Counted from the stretch's first letter, positions 24,157 to 36,034 are shown. The stretch: 64,000 nt of DNA from Azadirachta indica (GCA_022749755.1 CM040445.1:17567182-17631181); one strand, 5' to 3'. The notes: a model not told the origin generated them from the letters alone. A program made the numbers and translations.

Positions 24157-25439
24157 ATGGACATCCATATCAATTCCACAGAAATCATCAAACCATCTTC
24201 TCCAACTCGTCCTCACTTAAGAACGTATAACCTATCTCTTATAGATTAATTTGCTTTATATACCCACTTCGGATTCCTTCTCTTTTACTCAAATATAGAC
24301 AAGAATATTGTGAACGACATTTCTTCTCTCGTCAAAATATTGCTCTCAAAAACATTAATCCTCTACTAATCCTTTTGCAGGATGAATAAGAAATGATTTT
24401 TCTATTGATTGTGATAATTCTGGCGTCCCTTTTGTTGAAGCCAACGTAGCCATTAACATGTCTGAAATTCTTAGAAAACCATAAATGGACATTTTAGAAG
24501 AACTGATGCCATACAATCCAAACAAAGAGGTGAGTATTACTCAAACCAACTTTGCTGTTCAAGTCAATTACTTCGATTGTGGTGGGTTGGCAATTTATGT
24601 TTCTTTTAAGGATGTTCCAGCCGATGGATCAACATCAGCACATTTTTTGAAAAGCTGGGTTGCAATTGCTCATGGTTATGGTGATAACATCAAAGATGTT
24701 ATATTCGATTCCACCCCATCTTTCCTCCAAAAAAATTAGCCACAAGCACCATGAGCAATATTAATAAAGCACAACATTCCAAAATTACATAACAAAAAGA
24801 TTTACGTTTGATGGTAAAAGATAGCTACTTTAAAAAAACAAATCAGAATTCAGTCCAACAAGTATGGAAGTTGTGCCTGCTCTTATTTGAGGTGCATTAT
24901 TTTCGATGACTAGAGAAAATGGCGATGTTTCTTCCATACTAGTAATCACTCTAAATATATGAAAGCGAATGAATCCACCATTCCCACAAAAGTGTATTGG
25001 AAACGCCATCTACTGGGTGATGAGAAACCGGGTGAAAAACGATCAAGTAGATTGCTACAATTTGGCCAAAAATATTCACCAACTCCTACTAACAGCGAAG
25101 GACGGTAATGTAAGACAATGTTATAACAACTATGCTTTAGCAGAGCAATTAAGTAAAGAAACTAAAGAATTCGCAAACAATAATGATAAAGTAAATTATT
25201 TTGTTATCACTAGTTTTTGCGGACTCCCATTTTGTGAAGCAAATTTTGGATGGGGAACGTCAACGTGGAAAAGCACTTGCTTGAAGTTTAACAATCTTGT
25301 GTGTCTTGCAGACGCCTTCGATGAGAAAGGAGTTGAAGCGTGGGTGGGATTGTCGAAGAATAACATGAGGAAATTTTAACAAGATCCTGGATTTCTCACC
25401 TACTCTTCTTTGGACCCAATTGTTAACACTGCAATCTAA
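24157..25439 (+). pseudogene. BAHD acyltransferase (vinorine synthase-like) pseudogene
   Basis: An intron-free relic of about 1.28 kb, normal length for the family. Visible landmarks in order: an N-terminal start MDIHINSTEIIKPSSPTRPH; FSIDCDNSGVPFVEANVAIN at about 24397-24460; the N-terminal catalytic region VNYFDCGGLAIYVSFKDVPA followed by DGS (24560-24640); a MNPPFPQKCIGNAIYW region (24969); the structural DFGWG motif as NFGWG (about 25240); and a C-terminal VEAWVGLSKNNMRKF, with DPGFLTYSSLDPIVN after a stop. The catalytic HxxxD His is replaced by Asp (DVPAD), at least five stops or frameshifts occur, and a Glu codon near the end has become TAA. Such enzymes move acyl groups from CoA to alcohols or amines in specialised metabolism; this copy is dead. 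Confidence 0.88.
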
Positions 25440-26148
25440 GTTATGAATATTTTATAATTTGTTTATCCTTTTTTGTTTTGTAAATTTCGCATTCTGTGTT
25501 GTAATTTTCTTTTTTTTGTTCTGTTTAATAAATTTTATCAAATTGCTATGGATTAAAAGAAAAATAGTAAAGGTATATCCAATTAAAAATTCATAAATGT
25601 CTTTCACGTGGATGGTGTTAATAGATTTATGAATAGATTTTTAAGAGCACAATTATTAGTATAATTATTCATAGTGTGGTTCTTTTCTAAACGTCCAATT
25701 TATAGGTAGAGACTTTTTTAATCCTAAAGATTTGGTTTAATACACTCTTGTTAATCCTATTGATTTCAAAAATACTTTTAAAATCCCACTTTATTAAAAT
25801 TTATTAATAGTTATTTAATAAAAAATAACTATTATACATCTAAAATTTGTTAGAAGACAACATATTTATCCAAAATATATTAATAAAATATATAATAATA
25901 TTATTTTAATATTAGATTAATAAACTAATTGTATTTTAAAAATAAAATACCAATGAAACGTGAATAAATTTATAATATACCAATAAATATGATAGTATCA
26001 ATTTGTTATAATAAAATAATAATTTAAAATATTTTATATTTTACCAAATTTTAGAGGTTTAATTTGTTGTATAGGGATATAATTGTTATTTTTCAGCAAA
26101 ATAAGACTTATTTGAATATTTTTTGAACCATTAAGACATATAAAAGTA
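25440..26148. repeat. AT-rich spacer with a relic of the ~740 bp inverted-repeat family
   Basis: No gene. The part from about 25710 to 26130 resembles 58441-59181: both have ends reading as TTAATCCTW...TTTGG near phrases about 'AAAATCCCACTTTATTAAAA' and 'ATATAATTGTTATTTTT' in inverted relation. It is too decayed to set exact ends. Confidence 0.35.
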
Positions 26149-26200
26149 CACTAATAGAAAATTGGGTTTTGTTGACAGTTAAAATTGGTCACAGTCAATA
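26149..26200 (+). mobile_element. Left terminus of a second CACTA element
   Basis: CACTAATAGAAAATTGGGTT at 26149 is a good CACTA-type terminal repeat, followed by TGTTGACAG, as in the subterminal part of the element at 19.0-23.6 kb (GGTTTTTGACAG on its right end). No matching right end is found in the next 10 kb, so this is probably an end fragment. 26200-26470 has internal repeats of ATCTATCAAG and TTTTGACA/TGACAT. Confidence 0.45.
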
Positions 26201-26479
26201 AGCGTTGTACTTGATAGATTATAAACCATCATTAAAGCCCCATTCATGAATCGATGGCTCTTATACTCGAAAACATTTGTGTGATTGAAATCTATCAAGT
26301 GCTTTTGACATGTATATACAATGTGTGTGTGAATGACATCTATCAAGAGATTTTTGACACGCACATATCATAATATCTTGAAGTAGATATATGATATTTC
26401 TTTGATTCATATGCAATGTAACGTGTTGAAATAAAACATACCATGTATGTTTAAGGTACATATCTCATGATTTCGTGAA

Positions 26480-27149
26480 ATTGATCTATGAAGTATAACA
26501 TTTAGGACCATATTGGACATAAATCTTGATCAAAGCTTCAGTGGGGGCTCTTCATGCTTCAAAACTATAATCTAGTTGGCCAAAGAGAGATTTGAATTTT
26601 GGCTTTTGTTGTAATGCTCTCATCACTATCATTTGATGCCCCTCCTAGTCGTCTTTTTAGGAAACCCTAACTATCTCCTCCACTAGGTTAGTGTTAGTCG
26701 TAGTTGCCTAGTTCTTCTCTAGATCCATTGATTCGAGTTTAACTAGTGATGCAGCAACTATTATATTGTGGCACGACACTGGTTAGTGTTCGACATCTGT
26801 CCTTAAAAGACAAAACTAGCACTCCTTTTACGATCTTGTTGTGAATTAGGTAATAAATATACCTGTAGCTCCCTATGCCATTGCTTTTTTTTTTTTTTTC
26901 TAGTACTGAAATTGGCAAAACTATGGGTAAAGTTGTCCTTCTCAGAAATATTCTTCCAGGTAAACAATGGTTTCAAAAGGCCATCTTCAATCCATTTTTT
27001 TAATACTGAGTGAAGTTGGACATCATCACAAAATATAGGCCGTTCTAGTGGTAGTTTCTTTAAAGCTCACCTTCCTTTCGGTTTGCTCCTATTTATAGCT
27101 TATGAAGTATCTTGTTTTTCCATATACATTATATGAGGAACTTTGTTCC
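26480..27149. other. Gene-free spacer
   Basis: No reading frame of interest; poly-T run at 26886-26900. Probably part of the adjoining gypsy relic, but not recognisable. Confidence 0.3.
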
Positions 27150-27640
27150 TTATCCTCCTACTTATAGGTTTTTTAACTAAGAGAGCCATTCATTATGCTG
27201 CTTTGATAAGTTTGCTAAATATAGCCCAAGTTGAGATTCTCGAGATAGACGCAGTATTCAAGCAGTATGTTATTTACACATATCTTTACAAGATCATTTT
27301 CGTCTTTTTGTTAATGGCATTCCAACATTAGATTACGAAAGCACTTTGTGTAATATATTAGTGGTTTTCCATACTGTTGCTTTGTTGTGTAAAGTTTGAG
27401 GTTCTTCACTCTGAAAGTACTTCTAGCAAAACTTCGGTGCCAAGTCTCTCCAAGAATGTACAGATCCTGACGGTAATGTAGGATACCTGGAATACACTCA
27501 TCTTGATAAGGATTTGGAAAAATGCCTAAGGCATAAACCTTCGTTATGGACGTATACTCTAAGGGCATCCATTAAAAGAGTGATATGTTTTCTCAGGTTC
27601 CCCTCTTTCCCATCGAACCATAAGAATTTTGGAGCTTGCA
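27150..27640 (-). pseudogene. Gypsy gag remnant (minus strand)
   Basis: Minus-strand frames give LCLRHFSKSL, then YSRYPTLPSGSVHSWRDLA and KFC-KYFQSE in order at about 27400-27540. These match the LREFSKSLTDRAYTWY-TLPPGS-TWD-L-KF--KYF core of the plant gypsy gag domain. Stops and frameshifts separate the blocks. No pol is visible beside it. Confidence 0.55.
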
Positions 27641-27649
27641 TCTTTTAGG

Positions 27650-29285
27650 GTATGGCTTTTTTATGATCTTCTCTAAATAATAGGGTAAATGGTGTGTACT
27701 TTATCTCTATTGTTGTGGCACTTCGCATATACTACTTCATAAAGGATATTAAGTTCACACAAGTAGTAGGAATTTGGGATTCTACCACCAATTGGTTGGC
27801 AAAAGCCCTCGGCGCAATTCCATGTAGTGTTGCTCATTCTCCGGTCATTGGATGGGAAGGAAAATTTAGATTGTAGCTCGTATATCTCTCATCTCTTTGC
27901 ATATGTCATGTATCATCTACATAATAAGAATGGTGTTAACATTATTAGCATCTTGGTTATTACCTTCATCCTTTTATTGGACATCATTACTAGGTAAAGA
28001 AGGCATCTACAAACGTATGATAAAGGACTTAACATGATAGCCACCATTTGTTTATTTGTTGCTCATTATCACCTCCATGTCTCATAAGATCCTAACCAAA
28101 GAAAAATGTTAAATGAAAAATCTGCTCAATCCATATGTCGAATTCTGACTTATTGATCGCTTGAATAGGCCTTGAATTGCTTTTTGTGGGCTTCAATACT
28201 ACTAGGCTTCTGAATCCAAATTGAATTTTTGCACCCCTTCTAAGTTGGAAGAAGTAAACCACACCACATCTTTTGGATCTTACTTAATGGCCCGAGAGTC
28301 ATGATTTTGCTATCTTATGAGATTGGTTTAGACTTGATAAGAGGGATCTACTAGAAATATTATTGTTCCTGCAATACTTGATAAGCATAAGATCCAAATT
28401 ATATGTTCAAGATGTATATAGGATTGAGATAGTCCTTTAAAACAATTTAAAGGAACACAACTATTAGGGGTAGCTCACATCCATTATAACATAATATCAA
28501 TATCAAATAGACTCTCCTATGTAGTAGTATTCAATACTTCTGTTTATGACTTGTTAGGTCTAAAGTTGTAGGAAAGATAGTTTTAGATCCTAAAAGTAAC
28601 CAGATTCATGCCTATGGGATGTAGGAAAGATGTGAGGATGCTAAAGTAATGTCTACGGTTTATTTTTACAATAAATGGTGGCTAGAAAATAGGGATTGCT
28701 AAATGTTTGCTAGCCTTGTCATAAAAGAGAAAATAATACCTTAGAATTGTGGTCTCAAGTTCAAAGATGATGAGTTTCTCCCTCTATAATGATGCTACTA
28801 AACGTGATATTTTCCAATTCCTCATTTTAACGTGGAATAATGATCCCTTATATGGTGTGTAACATACAACTACAATGGAACTTAACTATCTTATACGATC
28901 TTGGTTTAATGCAAGTCATCCTTTTAAGACAAGTATTTATCTGTGAATTTAATTAGTGTAATTTAGTCCCAACTAAAACAAACGTTCAAAGATTTGTATT
29001 TGAAATAAAATACTTATTTTAATTAGTCTTAAAATCAATTAAAATAAGGTTTTAAACCTAAAATGGACTTTAGAGCTTTAGGCTTTTGTATTCTTCATAC
29101 ATTAGTTTAAGCACATAATATGCCCTATACAAAAGTTGTTATGTTGAATTAGGGCAAACTTTGATATATTTTATCTTTCACAACACAACCTACAATTGAA
29201 ACCTCAAAAAGTGGCTTAGGTTTACTTATACTTTTATATGTTACTTAGTCAAAATAATACAGTTTTGTCTTGGTCTTAGGCTCAA
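27650..29285. other. Gene-free spacer
   Basis: No recognisable coding sequence, RNA gene or repeat boundary. Short open stretches (27694-27876) show no family features. Likely decayed retrotransposon interior. Confidence 0.3.
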
Positions 29286-29565
29286 TGTCAATAGCTCAAC
29301 TGAACTACCCGTACAACACTCTCATAAACCCTCAAGTTGAAGGTAAACCTTGTTAGTGTGTCGTGTACCTAACTAGTTTTGATTTGCCTCTGCCTCGTAA
29401 GGAGGACGGCTTCAATCTCTGACCAGTTTGGGCAAGGGTGATCTAAGTCCCTTTTACATGATAACCCTTAGAACTAAAGTCGATCATGAACCATAAAATA
29501 TCCAAGTACTTAAGTTATCACACCTTAGCACACCAAACTAGTACACGATTTCACGTGTTGTGACA
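29286..29565 (-). repeat. Left (3') LTR of the TRIM element
   Basis: Plus-strand ends TGTCAATAGCTC and GTGTTGTGACA. Collinear with 30047-30324 throughout. Confidence 0.75.
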
Positions 29566-30046
29566 ATTCTCCCTTACCAAATATCATGCATGCCCTCATG
29601 TACGTGGCCATCTTTAAATATTTCACCAGCTCAATTGGTAGACCATCCGGATCTTACCTTGCATACTACTCTACTTTAACATGCTCATCTTCCCCGAAAG
29701 CTAGAAAGACTCTTGTATAGAGAACATAGTAACATCCAGTCATGCAAGTACGCCATCCTCGACACAAGGTGGTAGTAGTGCTTGGCGGAAATAAAGTGCT
29801 ACACAGTTGTCTTTCAAACCATTATGCTTATCTTTTCTCAGGAAGATTCCATACCACGGGACACAACAACATGGTATGAGCACGCCCGCATTCAGGGCAG
29901 CATGGCAAAAGGTCACATGATAAACACCTTGCTTTCCCTCGCTAGATCAAATGGGCTATTACCTCTAGCCATCTCGGTTGATTCCTACAAGAGTCAAGAA
30001 TATAGCAAGATTTTTCAGAAATTCTCATTCTGATTTTGATACCATT

Positions 30047-30324
30047 TGTCACCAGCTCAGCAAAGTAACCCATGCGACACCCTTATACACCCCCAAGTCA
30101 AAGATAAGCTTTATTAGCGCGTTACCCATCTAACTAGTTTCGGCCTGCTTTGGCCTCATTAGAAGGATGGCTTCAGTCCTCACAATTCGAGCAAGGGTGG
30201 TCTAAGTCTCCTTTACATTATAACCCTTGGGACCAAAGCTGACTTTGTACTATGAAACGTCTAAGTGCTTGAGGTGTCACACCCTAGCACACTAAGCTAG
30301 TACGTGATGTCTTATGCTATGACA
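30047..30324 (-). repeat. Right (5') LTR of the TRIM element
   Basis: Plus-strand ends TGTCACCAGCTC and GCTATGACA. The TGGTATCA primer site on the minus strand begins just outside its left border. Confidence 0.75.
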
Positions 30325-30445
30325 TCAGGGCCAAAGTTAATTTTCAAGTATCAATATCTATTTGTATTATTTATCATATTTTTAAAATGTGACCACACTA
30401 TTAATACAATTTTATTTTTAATTTCAAGAAAAATTGATGTTATTG

Positions 30446-31440
30446 TTAAATTGTTGAATAAAGTATTTTTATTTCTTCTCTTATTTTTCCACTTAATTTA
30501 ATTCTTTGAGTTGACAATGAACCATTTCCATTATTGTGCAGATGCTTCTTGGCAGGGTTGATTTTTTTTGTTACTCTCCCAAGATATTCATATGCATGTT
30601 TGATAGTAGGCAATTCTTTCTCAGTCAAAACTATTCTTGGCACTTTCATAAACTTGATTCAAGCTAGAAAGAAACCTTGCTACAAATAATTTTTCCCGAG
30701 TTTTTCAAGAGTTGCTACATCAGTAGTGAAGGGATGATGTGAATTTAATTCTCCCTATAATCCTTCTCTATAATGTTCAGTCAATGACTTATCTCCTTGC
30801 TGGCAAGGAAAGGATTTAGCATAAGTATTACATGTTTATATATGTTTTCAACTTTTTCAAATCTTTCTTGAAGGGATTTTTAAAGTTCTTTAGTTGTACT
30901 AACCCATATTAAAAGTACCAGTAGTTGATTGTTCCATACTATTTCACAACCAAATAGTAACCATAGCATCTTCCCATCGCCACTTTGACTACTCTTTTGA
31001 TTCCTTCTCTGAAGAATCATCAGTCAAATTCTTTACTTTTCCTTTCCTTGAGTAATCAAGTATTTCTTAACTCTTTTTGACCACAAAAAGCAAGTATCCT
31101 CAAATAGCTTTATTGCAGTAATTGAAACCTATAGGAAAGTAGCCTTTTTAACCTTTGTGAACGGTAACCACGAACGGTACTAGATCTTTTTTCGCTGCGG
31201 TACAATGTTGGATGAGAAATAGAGAAATTTTAATGGATCTTTTTTATATATATTTAAGAAAAATTTTAATGGACCTTTTTCCGCTTTGATACCATGTTAA
31301 ATGAGACAGAGAAATTCTATATTTCATCTACTAATAATAGTACAATGTTCATATAGTTTAAGAACTAATATCCTAATGAACCTAGGAAATAATATTCCTA
31401 TCATTACAAAAATCCTAATTAGACAAGAATTAATTGAATA
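30446..31440 (-). mobile_element. Copia 5' fragment: LTR end, primer site and gag remnant
   Basis: On the minus strand, from high to low coordinates: an LTR-like stretch ending CATTTAACA (about 31295-31440), then TGGTATCAAAGCGG (31275-31290), the primer-binding site, then broken gag frames with FLWSKRVKKYLITQGKEK (31050-31110) and WRWEDAMVTIWLWNSMEQ-like residues near 30950. These match the copia UBN2-type gag. A second, decayed copy of the primer-site region lies at about 31190-31240, so this segment was partly duplicated. No pol follows. Confidence 0.6.
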
Positions 31441-31935
31441 GCTTCCCATTAGGTTTTAACAAAATCAAATGCCAAATCAGTTATCTTGAAGAAAATAGAC
31501 TGGAATCAATCAATCAGTTATTCTCAAGGAAAAGATATGATTTTTCAATGCAAAACATCATAAAAAGTTCCTCTATGCCTCATTCTACAAGTTCCCCAAA
31601 AGGGAGAAAATGTAAGTAAAAGAATGATTTATATAACTTACATATTTATGGAATAGAAAACATAAAATTTAATCAGTCGAGGACTTGGCATCAAGAAGAC
31701 TACAATGAACAAGGTGGAGAACCTCAGCCCTTCATCAACAGACAGAAACGGACTGTTTTACCAGTAGTATTCACTATTACATGTCATTGGATCTTATGTT
31801 TTAAGAGGAATTATTTTCAAACTGGCTAGGCCATATATCCAACAATACATGCTTGCTTCCTGGTTCATCTTCCTGTTGTAGGCTGCTGTTATAGTTTAAC
31901 CAAAAAATTGAAGCCATGCAAATGCATCAACTATC

Positions 31936-33928
31936 TCACCAAAAGAACCATTTTTTGGTAGTTGAAACTTTGACTGGTTCATCCTTTTTTCTATTCTCAA
32001 TTCCATTCTTCAAAGACTCCAACCTTTGCCTGCAAACCCAAAAAAGAAAAAAAGTTGAGGTGATTCATGACTTGAAACTATTGGAAAAACTGACTGAATT
32101 TCCAGAACTGATTAGTAGAAAAGGTCCAGTGACCAATTGTCAAGCACTTTAAAAGGAATTAAACAGCTAATAGTTCCTCAGGCATAGATTCACTTTGGAT
32201 TCTAATAGTTATTGCAGTAAATTGCTCATATCTACAGACCCCACAGCCCTCTCTCAACTTGTAAGGACTTACCCTCTCCCTTTCAGGCTTCTACTGGACA
32301 TATCCGATTCAGTATAGGGAGAATATTGCCTAAAATAGAGCAACCTATACTCTGTAAAAGTTGGAACCTATCATTCCAATGGTTTTGAAGCAGTTGCAAG
32401 CAACAAGGAAGAAATAGGACTAACGAAACAAAAATGATTTATAACAGAATTGTCTGCATAACAAAGATTACTTTGAATCAGTAAGACGACCATGTAGACT
32501 CCATCTCTGACGAAATCCTTCAATTCCTTCAATTCCACTAGCAAGAATCAAACGCCTACAAGATGTGAAGAGGAAAAAGGAGAGAAATCATTTCTGAAGA
32601 TGAATTGTAACTGTACCGTCTTTAAGGAAACATTTTATGAGCCAAGAAATCACCTCTCTAATGAAGTGACTTCGGATTCAAGCTGAGTAGCTCTTTCCTT
32701 TGCTTGATCTAAAGGCATCGATAATCCCAATTTGTGTTCACTATCTTGAAGTCGTTGCCGCAGTTCCTTATCCTGGAACTCATTGTAGGAGAGAAGAATA
32801 TGAAATGTCAATATCAAATACAAAGAGACACTTCATTAAAACCCATTTGATATTAAACAATGGGATAAAAAAAACACAAAAGCATACAGGCCAAAAAAAA
32901 ACAAAAGAAAAGAAACAATCTCACCCTCTTCTCAGCACATTCTCTATACAAAGCAATCTCTTCCTGACAGAATGGTTCAATATCATTGACTTGCAAGCCT
33001 ACAACATAAAGAGAGAATAAGTACTGTCAAAACTGTATATTAACTCAATTTAAATGGAAACCAAACGTTGAAGGCTCTTAGATGGAAGCTCTACATCTCA
33101 TACAATATTAATATCCAGCAAGATTCCATCAACACAAGCATTTCATCAGTCATATTATTTTGCAGTCAATGAAACAATCATGGTAAATGGTTCACATTCT
33201 ACATAAGTTTCAAGAATTTGGTTATTTACATAAAATGTATTGGTGTCATACAAAAGAGATCCTTGGTTTTACAAGCAGCATGCACACATAGAATACACTC
33301 TCCTGACACTAACAAAACATAATAAAAACTCCTAGGCAAATTAGATAAACAGAAGTCCAACCAGAAAAGTATCAAAGTAAAAAAGGCTTACACAAGAACA
33401 GATTTCTTAAAATCCCATCACATAGATCAATGCCTTCAAGAACGTGAGAAGCAATTTCTGGTGGGATGATAGGAGATGGTGGACCCATCATTAGATCATC
33501 ACCAACCAATATTGTTTCCTCCATAGTTGGCTGCGAATCCACTGAAGTTCACAAAAAGCAACAATAAAATCATGACCGCATAAGTAATTTCCACTTCAAA
33601 TGTGCAAAATCATTGACATAAGGAAACATAGGTTGAAGCAAGACTTTGAGGCATGAGCTTAAACTAAACCTTTCAGAAAATATGAATGTAGTGCATTTGT
33701 AGATCATATGTCATTATTCAGTTATTTCGAACTACCTTCTCAAAAAGCAATTTCTACTTTTAAAAGGCAAGACAAGAACTGGTAGACCATAACATAGGAG
33801 ACCTAGGAGACCAGACAAAATCTAAAAGAGATACATTGAACTTCAATACATCAAACCAAGAACAAAAAGTAAGTAATTTTATATTGACAATAATAAAAGC
33901 AAGGAAGCGGCTTTCACATACCATCCAT
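31936..33928 (-). CDS. Conserved plant coiled-coil protein, 175 aa, six coding exons
   Basis: Coding exons on the minus strand: 33922-33928, 33392-33541, 32925-32998, 32654-32772, 32472-32555, 31936-32029. All five introns have GT donors and AG acceptors, and the joined frame is 528 nt with no internal stop. The protein starts MDVDSQPTMEETILVGDDLM, has a Pro-rich PPSPIIPPEIASHVLEG stretch (residues about 21-37), then a long helix-prone charged region (residues about 55-120, with DKELRQRLQDSEHKL and RATQLESEVTSLERR) likely to form a coiled coil, and ends KKWFFW. From memory, near-identical proteins occur across flowering plants, annotated in some genomes after polyamine-modulated factor 1-binding protein; I cannot confirm a function. 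No transit peptide or membrane segment is seen. It looks intact and shares a divergent promoter region with the PPR gene. Confidence 0.88.
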
Positions 33929-34330
33929 GATTGATTCTACTTGAACCTTTTATTGCACGTTATGTCAAAAGCTTTAATCTGCAATGGAGAAAGTGCAAAG
34001 AACAAGAATAAATGAACCGGAAGGGCTTCATAAAACTACAAAATTAAAGGTACCCGGATATCTGCTTAGTAAAAAAATGAAGAAAAAGTTACTATACGCA
34101 TTTTCAGTGAGCAAAGAGGACATTCTCTGTTGAACATTTCATCAAACAGGATAAAGGCACATTAAAATCGCCATAGCAGAAATTTATTTCGAGATATTTT
34201 TTAAACGTAACGTTCATAGTTATACAATAAATTGCAAAGAATGAATGAAAAAAGAATCATTACCGATGAAATAAATTGAAAGAGGTTGTTACCAAGGGGG
34301 GAGTGAACTCAAGAAAAAGACCGCGCGGAA
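33929..34330 (-). promoter_or_regulatory. 5' leader with an intron, upstream of the coiled-coil gene
   Basis: An AG acceptor (TTGCAG then ATTAAAGC, at about 33978) 50 bp before the ATG and a GT donor (TCATCG then GTAATG, at about 34263) suggest an untranslated-leader intron of about 285 bp. The leader exon would lie from 34264 to about 34330. This is inferred from splice-site sequence only. Confidence 0.5.
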
Positions 34331-34583
34331 GGCACGTGCCGCAATCCCAACGACCGAGCGTAAAGGAATTCTGCTAGTATAAAATGAAAAAATATTCTAA
34401 GTTATCAGCTGAAATTACTAAAATACCCTTAGGTTCGACTACCGAACAAACAAGCCGCGTCTGTTCTCTCTTTCGTACTAAGAGGATTCAATAGCCTTAT
34501 CCTCGCTTCTGAATTTCTGATCAAAATGAAACCTTCTTCGTCCATAACTCAGAAACTCTTGAGTTGGGTCTCTGCTTGAATTT
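34331..34583. promoter_or_regulatory. Divergent promoter region between the coiled-coil and PPR genes
   Basis: About 250 bp with GC-richer patches (ACGACCGAGCG, AAGCCGCGTCTG) between two head-to-head genes; GGCACGTGCC at about 34332-34341 is a perfect palindrome containing a G-box core (CACGTG), a bZIP/bHLH binding site. No clear TATA box for the PPR gene. Confidence 0.5.
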
Positions 34584-36034
34584 GTGCATAAAATAAAACC
34601 ACTGATGCTAAAATTAACTTTAGCCATTCCTTCTTCTCCGTCGTCTTTGCCAACCTCACTTTCCCTCCAAAACCAACTCAAACCCAATGGCATCATTAAT
34701 TTTAAGTCCAAACGTTTAAAACCAAACCACCCACTTTCGGTTGCACAAGCACCAACGTCGCTGTCTCTGTTTTACTTCAATCTTTGCCTTCAATTTTACG
34801 TAAAAGCAAGTGACATGCATGGAGCCACTAAAGTTTTCAATTCAATGCCTCAGCGAACTCTTATTTCTTGGACTATACTCATGTCTGGTTACGCTAAGCA
34901 CGGGCCCATTGATGCTACTCTGTTTCTATTTGTTGACATGCTGTATAATGGGTCCGTACGTCCTGACCCATTCGTTTACTCTGTTGTTTTGCGTGCGTGT
35001 GCTGAGTTGAAGAATTTGAGTTTTGGGAGTGGAATCCATTCACATGTTTTGAAGAGAGCGGGTATGGTTGATGGGTTTGTGGAGAAGGCATTGGTGAATA
35101 TGTATGCAAGTTGTGCTAGGCTTGGTGATGCTGTTGCAGTTTTTGAAGAGATTCAGAGGCCTGATTTGGTTGCTTGCTGTTCTTTGTTGAGTGGCTATAT
35201 GAAGAATGGGCTCGAAGAAGAGGGTTTCGGATTTTTTATTGAGATGATTTCTGATGGTGTTGAGTTGGATGCGTTTGTATTTTCAATGGTGATCAAGGGC
35301 TGTGCGAATTTGGAGAACTTGGAATTTGGGAAACAGATCCATTGTTGTTTGTTTAAGATGGGTTTTGGGAGTTGCTTGTTTCTGGATAACAGTCTAATGG
35401 ATTTTTATGCAAAATGCGGGGATTTGGAGGGACTGAGACAGGTTTTCTCTGGGATGTATGAGAAAGATTTAGTTTCTTGGAACACATTAATTATGGCTTA
35501 TATTCATAATAAGCTTTACCTTGAAGCTGTTAAGGTTTTCAGGATTTTAATGGAGGAAGTTTCTCAATGTGATGACTTTGCTATAACTGGTATCCTGAAG
35601 GCAATCAGTTGTCTAGGCAATTTGGACCTTGGCAGAGAGGTTCATGGATATATAATTAGAGTTGGTTTGGAGTCAAATCATTATGTCATTTGCTCTCTTT
35701 TAGGTTTGTACATTGAGTGTGTTAACCATGAGACGTCCAGTCCACGGGATATGATTCCTCTGAAATTATATAACTATTTTCAAGGAAGGAAATTTGATGG
35801 ATATTTTGTTGCAAGGATGCTAAAATGGTGCTCCTTACAGTCCAACCTTGACACTGGGGAAGTGTTCCACTCCTTAACCATAAAACTCGATTTGAAGTCT
35901 GATCCATATGTCATAAGCTCACTGATTGACATGTACTCCAAATGTGGTATATCAGAAGCTGCTCTAAGGATTTTTCAAAGAGTTGAGGATCCAGGGATTG
36001 TTGCATGGTCAACTCTGATTTCAGGATTTTGCTC
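34584..36034 (+). CDS. PLS-class pentatricopeptide repeat protein, 3' end lost in assembly gap
   Basis: 483 intact codons run from 34584 to the gap; a second ATG at 34605 (MLKLTLAIPSSPSSLPTSLS) is an equally good start. The N-terminus is Ser/Pro/Leu-rich with few acidic residues, as in organelle transit peptides. Repeats of about 31-36 residues follow, with plant PLS hallmarks: DMHGATKVFNSMPQRTLISW (about residue 75), ALVNMYASCARLGDAVAVFE, FGKQIHCCLFKMGF, LMDFYAKCGDLEGLRQVF, DLVSWNTLIMAYI, LDLGREVHGYIIRVGLE, and VISSLIDMYSKCGISEAALR. Such proteins bind organelle RNA and act in editing, splicing or stability. The repeat string stops at LISGFC, where E, E+ or DYW domains would normally follow later. 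The in-frame tail after the N run is meaningless. An intron-free gene is usual for the family. Whether it is intact cannot be told. Confidence 0.88.

Larger units (their letters stand above)
29286..30324 (-). mobile_element. TRIM-type miniature LTR element (1039 bp)
   Basis: Two collinear LTRs of 280 bp (29286-29565) and 278 bp (30047-30324) flank 481 bp. On the minus strand each LTR starts TGTCA and ends TGACA in inverted relation. A primer-binding site TGGTATCA lies 2 bp inside the right LTR (30031-30044), and a purine tract TAAGGGAGAAT lies next to the left LTR (29566-29576). Shared LTR phrases include GCAAGGGTG, CTAAGTC and CACACCTTAGCACAC. There is no gag or pol. Size and structure fit terminal-repeat retrotransposons in miniature, which are moved by enzymes from other elements. 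Flanks CTCAA and TCAGG do not form a clear target duplication. Confidence 0.75.

Noticed and set aside
29782..30033. 83-codon plus-strand frame inside the TRIM element
   Set aside because: Runs antisense to the element, has no recognisable domain, and TRIM elements normally code for nothing.
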